Source: Vicinamibacterales bacterium (GTDB lineage Bacteria > Acidobacteriota > Vicinamibacteria > Vicinamibacterales > UBA2999). Taken from it: a stretch of DNA of 64,000 nt. Of this stretch, positions 24,627 to 33,747 are shown piece by piece; the stretch's first letter is position 1, and every line of letters begins with the position of its first letter. A model generated the notes under the pieces. It was given only the letters and a program-made list of their open reading frames with translations. It ran no database searches and was not told where the DNA came from. The DNA is taken from positions 1-64,000 of the forward strand of contig JAUXWO010000070.1 in NCBI GenBank assembly GCA_030680175.1, written 5' to 3'. A program made the position numbers and the translations under genes.

Positions 24627-25589
24627 TCACGCGCGGGTCGCGGCGGCCTGCGCCCACTGCTCCAGCTTCCGCGCATCCTGATAGAAGCGGCGGATGCCGT
24701 CGGCCAGTTTGTCCACGGCCATGGCGTCCTGGTTGTGCTCCCAGCGGTAGGTCTTCTCGTCCAGGTGCACGCGGGGCTCCCCCGCCGCCTTCGCACCGGC
24801 CAGCGTCAGCCGCGGCTCGAGCGTGCCGGCCGCCTGATCGAGTTCCTGAAGCAGCTCCGGGCTGATCGTGAGCAGGTCGCAGCCGGCGAGGTGCGTGATC
24901 TGCTCGAGGCGGCGGAAGCTGGCGCCCATCACCTGCGTCTGGTAGCCGTGCTTCTTGTAGTAGTTGTAGATCCGCGTCACCGACTGCACGCCCGGGTCCT
25001 CGTCGACCGGCAGCTCGGCGCCGCGCTCCTTCTTGTAGTAGTCGTAGATGCGGCCGACAAACGGCGAGATCAGCGTGACGCCGGCCTCGGCGCACGCCAC
25101 GGCCTGCGCGAAGCTGAACAGGAGCGTCAGGTTGCAGTGAACCCCCTCGCGCTCGAGCTGCTCGGCGGCGCGGATGCCTTCCCAGGTGCTCCCCACCTTG
25201 ATCAGAATCCGGTCGGACTGGACACCGGCGCGCGCGTAGAGGCTGATGAGCTCCCGGGCCTTGGCCACGGTGGCCTCGGTATCGAAGCTCAGCCGTGCAT
25301 CCACTTCGGTCGAGACACGGCCGGGGATGATCTTCAGGATCTCGCAGCCGAAGCCGACGGCCAGATGATCCATGAAGGCCTCGGTGCGCGCGGCCGCATC
25401 GCCGTCCGTGCCGTCGGCGGCCTCGCGCGCCCGGTCGACGATCGCGCGGTACTGCGGCTGCTGCGCCGCCTTGAGGAGCAGTGACGGGTTCGTGGTGGCA
25501 TCCTGCGGCGTGTGCCGCGCGATGGCCTCGATGTCGCCCGTATCGGCCACAACGACGGTGTGCTGTTTCAGGGAGTCGAGCAAGGACAT
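24627..25589 (-). CDS. tal: Transaldolase (TalB type)
   Basis: A 320-aa transaldolase moving a dihydroxyacetone unit between sugar phosphates in the pentose-phosphate pathway. The start [31 protein letters not shown] (about 30), the Schiff-base Lys in [11 protein letters not shown] (about 130) and [18 protein letters not shown] all match the classical E. coli-like family in full length. It is the first gene of a pair with the selenoprotein and divergent from pgi, another sugar-phosphate enzyme. A hairpin covers its ribosome site. Confidence 0.97.
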   Translation of the reverse strand: MSLLDSLKQHTVVVADTGDIEAIARHTPQDATTNPSLLLKAAQQPQYRAIVDRAREAADGTDGDAAARTEAFMDHLAVGFGCEILKIIPGRVSTEVDARLSFDTEATVAKARELISLYARAGVQSDRILIKVGSTWEGIRAAEQLEREGVHCNLTLLFSFAQAVACAEAGVTLISPFVGRIYDYYKKERGAELPVDEDPGVQSVTRIYNYYKKHGYQTQVMGASFRRLEQITHLAGCDLLTISPELLQELDQAAGTLEPRLTLAGAKAAGEPRVHLDEKTYRWEHNQDAMAVDKLADGIRRFYQDARKLEQWAQAAATRA

Positions 25590-25590
25590 G

Positions 25591-25612
25591 CCTCAAGGAT
25601 AGTGCCTTGAGG
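25591..25612 (-). promoter_or_regulatory. Hairpin covering the transaldolase ribosome site
   Basis: A perfect 8-bp inverted repeat, CCTCAAGG-N6-CCTTGAGG, ends two bases before the tal ATG. On the transcript the TTGAGG that would serve as ribosome binding site lies in the 3' arm, so folding would block translation. It may alternatively be a DNA operator. Confidence 0.5.
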
Positions 25613-25639
25613 GCCGGAGTGCACATACGGAGGTGCCGC

Positions 25640-25727
25640 GGCACTTCGGCACCCCGGCACTTCGGCACTTCGGCACTTCGGCCCCCCGGCACCCCGGCAC
25701 TTCGGCACCCAGGCCCCCCGGCACCCC
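25640..25727. repeat. Eleven in-phase 8-bp units between divergent tal and pgi
   Basis: Eleven consecutive octamers of the GGCACTTC / GGCACCCC / GGCCCCCC type. They occupy most of the 163 bases between the divergent starts of transaldolase and glucose-6-phosphate isomerase, ending 25 bases before the pgi ATG. Confidence 0.93.
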
Positions 25728-25752
25728 CGACGTGCCTGTTACACTCTCGGCC

Positions 25753-27435
25753 ATGGCACTGAAGGGCACCGGCATCTGGCGACGGCTCGAGGCGCATCGG
25801 GACCATCTGGCCGGGGTGCATCTGCGCACGCTGTTCGCGGACGACCCGGACCGGGCGCGGCGCTTCTCGCACCAGTCCGGCTGGGTCCACGTCGACTACT
25901 CCAAGCACGTCATCACCGACGAGACGCTGGCGCTGCTGCGGGAGCTGGCCACGGCACAGGGCATCGAGGCCTGGCGCGACCGGATGTTCGCGGGCGAGGC
26001 GATCAATACGACGGAGGGCCGCGCCGTCCTGCACGTCGCGCTCCGCAACCGATCGTCGCGGCCGATGGTGGTCGACGGCCGTGATGTCATGCCGGACGTG
26101 CGCGCCGCGCTCAACCATATCCGCACGTTCAGCGAGGCGGTGCGCAGCGGCGGCTGGACCGGGTACACCGATCAGCGGATCACCGACGTCGTGAACATCG
26201 GCATCGGAGGGTCCGACCTGGGTCCGGCGATGGTGACCGCGGCGCTCGCGCCCTACCATCGCCAGGGTCCGCGCGTGCACTTCGTCTCGAACGTCGACCC
26301 CACCCACCTCTCGCGCGAGCTGCAGCGCCTTCATCCGGCCACGACGCTCTTCACCGTCGCCTCGAAGACCTTCACGACGGCGGAGACGATGGCGAATGCG
26401 CGGGCGGCGCGGGCGTGGTTCCTCGCGCAGGCGCGCGACGAAACGCACATCGCGAAGCACTTCGTCGCCCTCTCGACCAACGAGGCCGAGGTGCGCCGGT
26501 TCGGCATCGCGCCCGAGCAGATGTTCGTCTTCTGGGACTGGGTGGGCGGCCGCTACTCGCTGTGGTCGTCAATCGGCCTCCCCATCGCGCTCGCCGCCGG
26601 CTACGGCCGGTTCGAGATGCTGCTCGACGGCGCGCACGAGATGGACGAGCACTTCCGCACGGCGCCGCTCGCCGACAACCTGCCGGTGACGCTCGGCCTG
26701 CTCGGCGTGTGGTACGCGAGCGTGCTCGGCCTCGAGTCGCAGGCCGTGCTGCCCTACGACCAGCTGCTCGCGCGGCTGCCGGCCTACCTGCAGCAGCTCG
26801 CCATGGACAGCAACGGCAAGCGCGTGACGCGCGACGGCCAGCCCGTCGACGTCGGGACCGGCCCCCTCGTCTGGGGCGAGCCGGGGACGAACGGACAGCA
26901 CGCCTTCTACCAGCTGCTGCATCAGGGCACGCGGCTCGTGCCGTGCGATTTCCTGGTCGGCGCCGAGTCGCACTACCCGCTCGGCGATCAGCACGCGCTG
27001 CTCGTGGCCAACTGCCTGGCGCAGAGCGAGGCGCTGGCGTTCGGCAGGACGGCGGAGGAAGCGCGCGCCGAACTCGAGGCGCAGGGCCTGACGGGTGACG
27101 CGCTCGAGGCGCTGGTGCCGCACAAAGTGTTCCCCGGCAACCGGCCGTCGACGACGATCCTCTACGAGAAGCTGGGACCGCGGACGCTCGGCAAGCTCCT
27201 GGCGCTGTACGAGCACAAGGTGTTCGTGATGGGTGCGGTCTGGGGCGTGAACTCGTTCGATCAGTGGGGCGTGGAACTCGGCAAGCAGCTGGCGACGCGC
27301 CTCCGTCCGGAACTGGACGGCCCCGCGCCCGTCACGTCGCACGACAGCTCGACCAACGCGCTGATCAACGAATACAAGCGGCTGCGTGGGGGATCGGTGA
27401 GCGGGGATCAGGGATCGGGGAACGGGAGACGGTGA
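25753..27435 (+). CDS. pgi: Glucose-6-phosphate isomerase
   Basis: A 560-aa enzyme interconverting glucose-6-phosphate and fructose-6-phosphate. The family signatures are present: [14 protein letters not shown] (about 150), [32 protein letters not shown], the catalytic Glu region [15 protein letters not shown] with its His (about 380), and the C-terminal Lys in [12 protein letters not shown]. The last roughly 15 codons ([16 protein letters not shown]) come from a heptamer array, which also supplies the TGA. The ATG at 25753 begins the conserved region; no clear ribosome site is seen. Confidence 0.97.
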   Translation: MALKGTGIWRRLEAHRDHLAGVHLRTLFADDPDRARRFSHQSGWVHVDYSKHVITDETLALLRELATAQGIEAWRDRMFAGEAINTTEGRAVLHVALRNRSSRPMVVDGRDVMPDVRAALNHIRTFSEAVRSGGWTGYTDQRITDVVNIGIGGSDLGPAMVTAALAPYHRQGPRVHFVSNVDPTHLSRELQRLHPATTLFTVASKTFTTAETMANARAARAWFLAQARDETHIAKHFVALSTNEAEVRRFGIAPEQMFVFWDWVGGRYSLWSSIGLPIALAAGYGRFEMLLDGAHEMDEHFRTAPLADNLPVTLGLLGVWYASVLGLESQAVLPYDQLLARLPAYLQQLAMDSNGKRVTRDGQPVDVGTGPLVWGEPGTNGQHAFYQLLHQGTRLVPCDFLVGAESHYPLGDQHALLVANCLAQSEALAFGRTAEEARAELEAQGLTGDALEALVPHKVFPGNRPSTTILYEKLGPRTLGKLLALYEHKVFVMGAVWGVNSFDQWGVELGKQLATRLRPELDGPAPVTSHDSSTNALINEYKRLRGGSVSGDQGSGNGRR

Positions 27436-27437
27436 AC
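27389..27437. repeat. Heptamer array running through the pgi stop codon
   Basis: Seven in-phase units: GGGGATC, GGTGAGC, GGGGATC, AGGGATC, GGGGAAC, GGGAGAC, GGTGAAC. The pgi TGA (27433-27435) is inside the last unit, so the array encodes the C-terminal tail of the enzyme. Confidence 0.9.
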
Positions 27438-27483
27438 GGTTCCGCGAGGGGGAACCGCTGGACGGAGGTCAGAGACTGACAGG

Positions 27484-27560
<77 letters not shown>

Positions 27561-27697
27561 GCGCGAGGGGGGTGTCTACGACTCCGGTTGATGGCTCGCG
27601 AGGTGGCGAACGGCGACAACCAGGGCGCAAACGACGAACCCTCAGTGTAGTCGAAGCCCAGCCGCAGCCGCAACCACCTGACGGCTCCGCCACCGTC

Positions 27698-27795
27698 ACC
27701 ACCCACCACCCACCACCCACCACCCACTACCCACCACCCACCACCCACTACCCACCACCCACTACCCACCACCCACTACCCACTACCCACCGTCC
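27698..27795. repeat. Fourteen-unit ACCACCC/ACTACCC heptamer array
   Basis: Fourteen in-phase units, mostly ACCACCC with five ACTACCC and a final ACCGTCC. The complement of an ACTACCC unit supplies the TAG stop (27776-27778) of the membrane-protein gene, whose last codons are array-derived. Confidence 0.95.
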
Positions 27796-28270
27796 CCCAC
27801 ACCCACGCGAGGGCGGCGCAGATCGCCACGCCCAGCCACTGCATCGGCCACGGCACGAACACCACCGTCGCGTTGACGATCATGACGGCGTAGAAGGCGC
27901 GGCGCAGCCATACGCCACGCGACGGTGGCCGCACGGCCGCGTGCGGGTCGCGTGCCCAGCCGGCGGCGTCCGCGATCCAGACCGCGAGGAACAGGTAGTT
28001 GAACCAGATGCTGCCGCCCCAGCCTGTGCCGAAGACCTCCGCCATCTGGCGTGCGGTCGCGATCGCGGCGTCCGCGTGGCTCCATCCGTGATGCCAGTGG
28101 AAGACGGCGGCGAAGTGCAGGGCGCAGAGCAGCGCGCCCGCGACGAAGGCCGGGAGCGCCCAGGGCGCCGGGGCCGTGCGGCCACGCCGGCGACCCGCTT
28201 CGCCGGCGACGAAGAGCACGAGCGCGGCCCAGATCGTGCCGCGGACGAAGAGATTTGGTCCATCAAGCAT
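27776..28270 (-). CDS. Small integral membrane protein of unknown function
   Basis: A 164-aa protein with about five transmembrane segments: LFVRGTIWAALVLFVAGEA, WALPAFVAGALLCALHFAAVF, IWFNYLFLAVWIADAAG, AFYAVMIVNATVVFVPW and WLGVAICAALAWVWG. Between them lie HWHHGWSH and GTGWGGS. No family was recognised. The start at 28270 is chosen because the frame upstream lies in an 8-bp repeat block. Its stop codon comes from the heptamer array. The gene sits downstream of the MFS gene on the same strand. Confidence 0.7.
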   Translation of the reverse strand: MLDGPNLFVRGTIWAALVLFVAGEAGRRRGRTAPAPWALPAFVAGALLCALHFAAVFHWHHGWSHADAAIATARQMAEVFGTGWGGSIWFNYLFLAVWIADAAGWARDPHAAVRPPSRGVWLRRAFYAVMIVNATVVFVPWPMQWLGVAICAALAWVWGTVGSG

Positions 28271-28271
28271 C

Positions 28272-28403
28272 TGGTGATCTCGTGATGTGATGATCTGGCG
28301 ATCGGATGTGGTCACGTGAGATCTGCAGATCTACCTGCCGATCTGGGAATCTGCCGACCTCGCGATCTTGGGATCTTGGAATCTTGAGATCTCGCGATCC
28401 GGG
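28272..28403. repeat. Degenerate ~8-bp GATCT-type array between two membrane-protein genes
   Basis: Loosely repeated GATCTNNN words (GATCTGCA, GATCTTGG twice, AATCTTGA, GATCTCGC, GATCCGGG). The right half is translated as the C-terminal tail of the MFS protein and supplies its TAG (28331-28333). The left half lies just before the start of the small membrane protein. Confidence 0.8.
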
Positions 28404-29620
28404 ACCGGCATCGCGACGAGCAGGGCGGCGACCGCATTGAGGCTCACGACCCCGGCAAGCAGCGTGAACATCGACGCGTACGAGCCGGTCCACGCGACCC
28501 ACTGCGCGAGCAGCAGCGGCCCGACGGCCGACGCAAGCACGGTGAGTGCCTGCGCGGCCCCCTGAATGCGCCCCAGTTCCCGTCGTCCGAACGCGCGCGG
28601 CCAGAAGCCGAAGAACAGCACCATCACCACGCCCCCGCCAAGCCCCATCAGCACGGCCCAGCCCATCACCTGCGTGACCGTGGCGACAGACGGCAGCACG
28701 GCGAGGCCCGCCGCCAGGATCGCCATCGCGATCGCCATCAGCCACGGCATGTGCCAGTGGGAGGCCAGCCACCCGCCTGCGAAGTTGCCCGCGAGCGCCG
28801 TCATCGCCGTGACGACCAGCGTCTGATAGTAGACGCCGGGACCGAAGCCGCGCTCGGCGAGGATGGACTCGTTGAAGAGGCCGATGCCCGACGCAACGAG
28901 GCCGTAGAGCGCCGAGCCCAGCGCGAAGACCCAGAACGACGGCGTGGCCACCGCGTCGCGCCAGGCCCAGCCCGCCGGCGTCTGGTCGATGATTGCCGCG
29001 GTCGTCACGGCCCCACCATCGGGCACGAGGCCCAGCGCTTCGGGCCCGCGGCGGACGAGCCACCAGGCCAGCGGGGCGAGCCCCGCGACGAGCGCGAGGC
29101 CCAGCGCGGCCCACGCCGTCCGCCAGCCGCGCGCCTGCACAAGGGCCCCGACCGCGGGAAACGCGATCATGAACCCGAGGCTCATCACCACCGAGTAGAC
29201 GCCCATCGCGAGCGACACCCGGCGCACGAACCACTGCCCGACCATCGTGAGGCTGATCACGGAAAGCGCGCTCTGGCCGACGCCGCGCGTAAGGGTGACG
29301 AGCACCGCCATCGCCAGAAGACCGGACGCCGCGCTCATGGCGAGGACGATGACGCCGAGGGCGAGGGCGGTGAGGGTGAGGACGAGACGGGCGCCGGCGC
29401 GGTCGAGGATCCGGCCGATGCCGAGCGCGAAGCCCGACCCGATGAGCGTGGCCCAGAAGTTGATCTGGGCCCAGCCCACGCGGTCGAGGCCGAGGTCGGC
29501 AAGGAGCGGCTCGGTGACGAGGCCGAGCCCCTGGGTGCGGCCGGGCAGCGTGCCGACCATCGCCGCGGCGGCAACGGCAAGCACGGTCCAGCCGTAGTAG
29601 GGACGAGCGGACACGCCCAA
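28331..29620 (-). CDS. Major facilitator superfamily transporter
   Basis: A 429-aa secondary transporter with twelve predicted helices and the cytoplasmic loop motif LDRAGARLVL after helix 2 (about residue 70). The YYGWTVLAVAAAAM start resembles MFS monocarboxylate/oxalate-type carriers, but the substrate is not known. The last roughly 20 residues (ISRFQDPKIARSADSQIG) are polar and are encoded by the ~8-bp repeat block, so they are probably not functional. Hairpin 29628-29659 lies just upstream. Confidence 0.88.
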   Translation of the reverse strand: MGVSARPYYGWTVLAVAAAAMVGTLPGRTQGLGLVTEPLLADLGLDRVGWAQINFWATLIGSGFALGIGRILDRAGARLVLTLTALALGVIVLAMSAASGLLAMAVLVTLTRGVGQSALSVISLTMVGQWFVRRVSLAMGVYSVVMSLGFMIAFPAVGALVQARGWRTAWAALGLALVAGLAPLAWWLVRRGPEALGLVPDGGAVTTAAIIDQTPAGWAWRDAVATPSFWVFALGSALYGLVASGIGLFNESILAERGFGPGVYYQTLVVTAMTALAGNFAGGWLASHWHMPWLMAIAMAILAAGLAVLPSVATVTQVMGWAVLMGLGGGVVMVLFFGFWPRAFGRRELGRIQGAAQALTVLASAVGPLLLAQWVAWTGSYASMFTLLAGVVSLNAVAALLVAMPVPDREISRFQDPKIARSADSQIGR

Positions 29621-29627
29621 TACGATA

Positions 29628-29659
29628 CCCGGACTCGCAGGGTGGCCTGCGAGTCCGGG
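29628..29659. terminator. Perfect 14-bp hairpin downstream of the TPR gene
   Basis: CCCGGACTCGCAGG, loop GTGG, CCTGCGAGTCCGGG. It lies between the TPR gene's 3' heptamer array and the start of the MFS gene on the same strand. There is no T-run. It is probably a terminator or an mRNA 3'-end stabiliser. Confidence 0.6.
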
Positions 29660-29675
29660 CGCGTTCAGGACGGAG

Positions 29676-29773
29676 GGCTGTCAGCGATCAGCTGTCGGCT
29701 GTCGGCTGTCAGCTACCAGCTATCGGCGAACAGCGAACAGCGAATCGCGAATAGCGAACGGCGAATAGCGAGC
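29676..29773. repeat. Fourteen-unit heptamer array with a mid-array word change
   Basis: Seven units of the RGCTGTC type (GGCTGTC, AGCGATC, AGCTACC, AGCTATC) pass without any phase slip into seven of the RGCGAAY type (GGCGAAC, AGCGAAC, CGCGAAT). The array ends two bases before the complement of the TPR-gene stop codon. It shows that the two word families are variants of one repeat. Confidence 0.95.
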
Positions 29774-29775
29774 GC

Positions 29776-31515
29776 CTACCGTCGCGCGTTGGTCATCGCC
29801 GGCACGCGGCCGAAGCGCGAGCCGGGGAGCGTCACGTCGGCGCGTGCCCACGCGTCGGTGAGCCGGCCCTCGACGAGGACGGCCTCGTCGGTCTTGCCCT
29901 GGGCGCGGAGCGCCGTGGCCAGGCCCTGGAGCGCCCATCCGCTGTTGCGGTTGCGCTTCAGATCCTCCCAGTAGACGGTCTCCGCCTCGGCGGCGCGGCC
30001 GGCCTCCAGCAGGATGGCCCCGAGCGTCAGCCGCGGCGGCGACTGCCACTCGGCCGGCTCGGTGTAGACGAACGCGTCCTCGAGGCGCACGGCGCGTTCG
30101 AGGTGCGCGATGGCGCGGTCGTAGTCGCCGCGCGCGGCCGCGATCTCACCGGCCAGCACCTCCGGTCCGGGGCCGAGCACGATGCGGCCCGTGTTCGGCG
30201 AGAAGAGCGGCGCGTCGAGCGACGGGTCCGGCATCACGGCGCGGAGCTTCGCCAGTTCCTGCTCGGCCTGGTCGACCCGGCCGAGCGCGACGAGCGAGAG
30301 CCCGCGCGCGAAGTGCCAGCCGCCGCGCAGGAACGCGTTCGAGGCGGGCGGCGCGGGCTCGCGCAGCATGTCGTCCCAGCGGCCGAAGCGCGTCATCGCC
30401 CAGTACGGCACCACCCGGAACGCCGCCAGCATCGGCATCGCCGCCAGCGTCTCATCGTCGATCCGAGAGGCGACCTTGCGGGCGGACTCGAGCGCCAGCG
30501 CGCTCTGGCCATCCGCCGTCGCCGCGAACCAGAGGAAGTGGATGTTGTGCGGGTAGTACCCCATCGGGTACAGCCCCTGCGCGCGGCACTGCGTGATGTA
30601 GTCCTCGTCGGCGACGATCGCGAGCTGATTGCTCTTGATCGCATCGGCGTAGCGGCCCACGCGCTGATAGATATGCGCGGGCATGTGCACCATGTGGCCC
30701 GCCGCCGGCATCAGCGTCAGCAGCGTGTCGGCGGCCTGCTCGGCGCGCTCCGGCGTGCTGGTGGCCTCGACGAGATGGATGTAGAGGTGCAGCGCGCCCG
30801 GGTGCTTCGGGTTGCGCGCGAGGACGCGCTCGACGAGCGCGACGGCTTCCGCGGTGCCGGCGTTCGGCGTGCCGTCGGGCATCCAGTAGCCCCAGGGCCG
30901 CAGGTCCATCAACGACTCGACGTAGAGCGTCGCGACGTCGAGGTCGTCGGGAAACTGCTGGTGCACGCCGCGCATCGCGTCGGCGTACGCCTTGTCGTTC
31001 GTCGTGCGGTCACCGGCCTGACCGCTGTAGCGCGCCTCGAGCGCGCGGATGAGCGCCTGCTCCTTCGGCGAGGCGTGGGCCATCAGCGACGTGGCCTTCT
31101 GGACGAGCTCGTACGCCTCGGGCTCCTCGTTCGGCTCCATCATCGCGTTGATGTTCGGACCGAGGACGAGCGCCTGGCCCCAGTACGCCATCGCCAGGTT
31201 CGGGTCGAGCCGTGCGGCCTCGCGGAACGCGCGGCGTGATTCCGCGTGGTTGAACGCGAACGACAGGTTCAGGCCCTGGTTCATGAAGCGCTGTGCGTCC
31301 GCGTGCCTGGTGCTCACCGGAAAGGTGTGCGACCCCAGGTTCTGCAGGCGCGGCGCGAGCTGGCCATCCGGCCCCGGCTGTGTGGCCAGGTCCGAGTGCT
31401 CGTAGTGCTTGTGCGTGGGCCCGGCGTTCGATGCCTCGGGCTGTGCGCCGGCCAGCGACGGGCCGGCGAGAAGGATCGAGAGTGACAGGACGACGGGAAG
31501 ACTGCGGGTATGCAT
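29776..31515 (-). CDS. Secreted TPR-repeat protein
   Basis: A 579-aa protein with a signal peptide (MHTRSLPVVLSLSILLAGPSLAGAQ) and tetratricopeptide-like helical repeats. A strong unit is ESRRAFREAARLDPNLAMAYWGQALVLGP (about 95-125), with others through 230-300 and 500-560. A conserved block, HMPAHIYQRVGRYADAIKSN, is typical of exported TPR proteins of this size. TPRs mediate protein contacts; the partner is unknown. AAGGAG precedes the start. No catalytic motif was found. Confidence 0.85.
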   Translation of the reverse strand: MHTRSLPVVLSLSILLAGPSLAGAQPEASNAGPTHKHYEHSDLATQPGPDGQLAPRLQNLGSHTFPVSTRHADAQRFMNQGLNLSFAFNHAESRRAFREAARLDPNLAMAYWGQALVLGPNINAMMEPNEEPEAYELVQKATSLMAHASPKEQALIRALEARYSGQAGDRTTNDKAYADAMRGVHQQFPDDLDVATLYVESLMDLRPWGYWMPDGTPNAGTAEAVALVERVLARNPKHPGALHLYIHLVEATSTPERAEQAADTLLTLMPAAGHMVHMPAHIYQRVGRYADAIKSNQLAIVADEDYITQCRAQGLYPMGYYPHNIHFLWFAATADGQSALALESARKVASRIDDETLAAMPMLAAFRVVPYWAMTRFGRWDDMLREPAPPASNAFLRGGWHFARGLSLVALGRVDQAEQELAKLRAVMPDPSLDAPLFSPNTGRIVLGPGPEVLAGEIAAARGDYDRAIAHLERAVRLEDAFVYTEPAEWQSPPRLTLGAILLEAGRAAEAETVYWEDLKRNRNSGWALQGLATALRAQGKTDEAVLVEGRLTDAWARADVTLPGSRFGRVPAMTNARR

Positions 31516-31611
31516 GGAACGTTCTCCTTAACTTGTCCCTAGATACGTCCAAACCCTCCGGCGCGATCTATCCGATTGGTAACGAAGTGGTAAGGAAGGA
31601 GGCCATCCGCT

Positions 31612-31787
31612 GTTCGCAGTTCGCCATTCGCTTGTTCGCTTCCGGTTCCGCTGCTTCTTGGGCCGGGGCGGTCGGTCGCCCGCGCGAATAGCGAATAGCG
31701 AACGGCGAAGAGCGAACGGCGAACGGCGAACGGCGAAGAGCAAAGAGCGAACAGCGAAGAGCGAACGGCGAACGGCGAACGGCGAAC
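31612..31787. repeat. Fifteen-unit heptamer array plus opposed arm after the PQQ dehydrogenase gene
   Basis: Units of the RGCGAAN type (AGCGAAC, GGCGAAC, GGCGAAG, one AGCAAAG) fill 31683-31787. The array ends two bases before the complement of the dehydrogenase stop. A shorter stretch at 31612-31645 carries complementary words (TTCGCAG, TTCGCCA, TTCGCTTG), so the two can pair. Confidence 0.93.
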
Positions 31788-31789
31788 AG

Positions 31790-33721
31790 CTACTGCGGCA
31801 GCGCGAACGCGACGAGTTCCGCCGGCATCTTGCGATCCTGGTCTCCCACCGTGAAGGCGACATACTGCTGGCCTTCATGCAGATAGGTCATCGGCGGCCC
31901 GGTCTGCATGCCGGGAATCTCGATTTCCCAGAGCGTCTCGCCCGTCGCCTTGTCGAGCGCGCGGAAGAACGGCAGCCCGCCCCATCCCTCCCCCGCAAAC
32001 AGCAGCGTCTTCGTCGCCAGTAGCCCGGCCCGCGAGCGGCTCCCCATCGGCGGCAGGTCGAGCCCCGCCAGCAGCGCGTGGTTCCGGATCGCCGGCGGCG
32101 TCTCCCCGTTCACGCGCTGCCAGGCGATCGTGCCCGTCTTCAGGTCGATCGCCGTGATCCGCCCGTACGGCGGCTTCACGATCGGCAACCCCTGCACGTT
32201 CGGCACCCCCATGCCGCCCGCCACCCAGTCGAGGTCCGACTGATCGCTCTTCGCCAGCGCGCCGAGTGACGGGTTCGTCGCCGATCCCACATAGATGAGC
32301 CCCGTCTCGGGATCGGCCGCGCCGTGCTCCCACTGCGCCCCGCCCGTGAATCCCGGCACGACGATCGTCCCGCGGGTGCCGTCCGGCGCCGCCGCCAGCG
32401 ACGGCGGGGTGTAGAGCGGTCCCATGCGGTAACCCTTCACGGCCTCGAGCGCCAGGCGCCGGATCTCCGGCGTGAAGTCGATGAGGTCCCCTTCCGAGAT
32501 GCCCTGCCGATCGAACGCGGGCGGCTTCGTCGGAAACGGCTGCGTCGCGGCCGTCCGCTCGCCCGGCACATCGCTCTGCGGCACCGCGCGGTCCTCGATG
32601 GGCCAGATCGGCCGTCCCGTCACACGGTCGAACACGTAGGTGAACGACTGCTTCGTGAAGAGCGCCACCATCTTCACCGTGCGCCCCTCGACGTCGACAT
32701 CGATCAGCATCGGCGCCGTGGTGTTGTCGTAGTCCCAGATGTCGTGGCGAATCAGCTGGTAGTGCCACACCACGCGGCCGGTCCGCGCATCCAGGCACAC
32801 AAGGCTGCTTGAGTAGACGTTGTCGCCGAGCCGGTGCCCGCCGTAGAGATCGCTCGTGCCGGCTTCGACCGGCAGATACACGTAGCCGAGTTCCGCATCG
32901 GCCGAGAACGGCGCCCACACCCCGGCGTTGCCGGTATAGCGCCACGATTCCTGCTCCCAGGTCTCCGCGAACGGCTCGTCGCCCTGCGGGATCGTGTGGA
33001 AGCGCCACAACGCCTTCCCCGTCCTGACGTCGAAGCCCCGCACGAACCCCGCCACGTTCTTCATCGTCGGGGGCCGGAACCCGAGTTCGAGCGCGGGCCC
33101 GACGATGATCACGCCGTTGACGATGACGGCCGGGGAGCTGCTGCCGATGGGCGCGAGGGGATCGTCGGGATCGCGGCCCATGTCGCGCTTCATGTCGACG
33201 ATGCCGCCGGCGCCGAAGGTGGGGATTTGGCGGCCCGTCTTTGCGTCGAGCGCGACGAGTTGGAAGCCCGGCGTCACGACGATGATCCGCTCATCGCCCT
33301 TGTCGTCGGTCCAGTAGGCGACGCCGCGGCCGGAGTTGCGGCGCGGCGACTTCTCTCCCCGCTCTCCTTCGTCGAGCGTCCACGTCCACTTGATGCGTCC
33401 GGTCGCCGGGTCGAGCGCGACGACATCGCGGCGGTTGCCGGCGGTCATGTAGAGCGTGCCGTTGGCGTAGAGCGGCGCCGCGGAGTTCTTGAACTCGGCC
33501 GGGCTGCCGAAGTTCTCGGTCCGGAAGCGCCACCTCATCTGGAGGCTGGCGACGTTCTCGCGTGTGATCTGATCGAGCGGCGAGTAGCGCAGGCTGCCGA
33601 GATCGCCGTGGTAGTGCCGCCACTCCCCCGCCGGATTCCCCTGCTGCGCCACGACGGCACCACTGGGCAGCCACAACACGGCCATCACCACGGCCAGAAA
33701 GCCGAACAGTCTCGCCCACAT
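31790..33721 (-). CDS. PQQ-dependent dehydrogenase, exported
   Basis: A 643-aa quinoprotein with a signal peptide (MWARLFGFLAVVMAVLWLPSGAVVAQ) and an eight-bladed propeller. Visible marks are EWRHYHGDLGSLRYSPLDQIT at the mature start, repeated ALDxxTGxxxW blade closures, and IRHDIWDYDNTTAPML. It resembles the glucose/alcohol-type PQQ dehydrogenases; the substrate is not decided. No haem c motif is present, so electrons probably go to quinone or a separate cytochrome. The open frame extends through the 9-bp array; the ATG at 33721 starts the signal peptide. Confidence 0.9.
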   Translation of the reverse strand: MWARLFGFLAVVMAVLWLPSGAVVAQQGNPAGEWRHYHGDLGSLRYSPLDQITRENVASLQMRWRFRTENFGSPAEFKNSAAPLYANGTLYMTAGNRRDVVALDPATGRIKWTWTLDEGERGEKSPRRNSGRGVAYWTDDKGDERIIVVTPGFQLVALDAKTGRQIPTFGAGGIVDMKRDMGRDPDDPLAPIGSSSPAVIVNGVIIVGPALELGFRPPTMKNVAGFVRGFDVRTGKALWRFHTIPQGDEPFAETWEQESWRYTGNAGVWAPFSADAELGYVYLPVEAGTSDLYGGHRLGDNVYSSSLVCLDARTGRVVWHYQLIRHDIWDYDNTTAPMLIDVDVEGRTVKMVALFTKQSFTYVFDRVTGRPIWPIEDRAVPQSDVPGERTAATQPFPTKPPAFDRQGISEGDLIDFTPEIRRLALEAVKGYRMGPLYTPPSLAAAPDGTRGTIVVPGFTGGAQWEHGAADPETGLIYVGSATNPSLGALAKSDQSDLDWVAGGMGVPNVQGLPIVKPPYGRITAIDLKTGTIAWQRVNGETPPAIRNHALLAGLDLPPMGSRSRAGLLATKTLLFAGEGWGGLPFFRALDKATGETLWEIEIPGMQTGPPMTYLHEGQQYVAFTVGDQDRKMPAELVAFALPQ

Positions 33722-33747
33722 GGCCGAACAGGGTAACAGACTCTCTA

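Noticed and set aside
27389-27435. Glycine-rich C-terminal tail of Pgi as a functional domain
   Set aside because: It is the direct translation of a heptamer array that continues past the stop. Pgi ends normally at the conserved helix before it.
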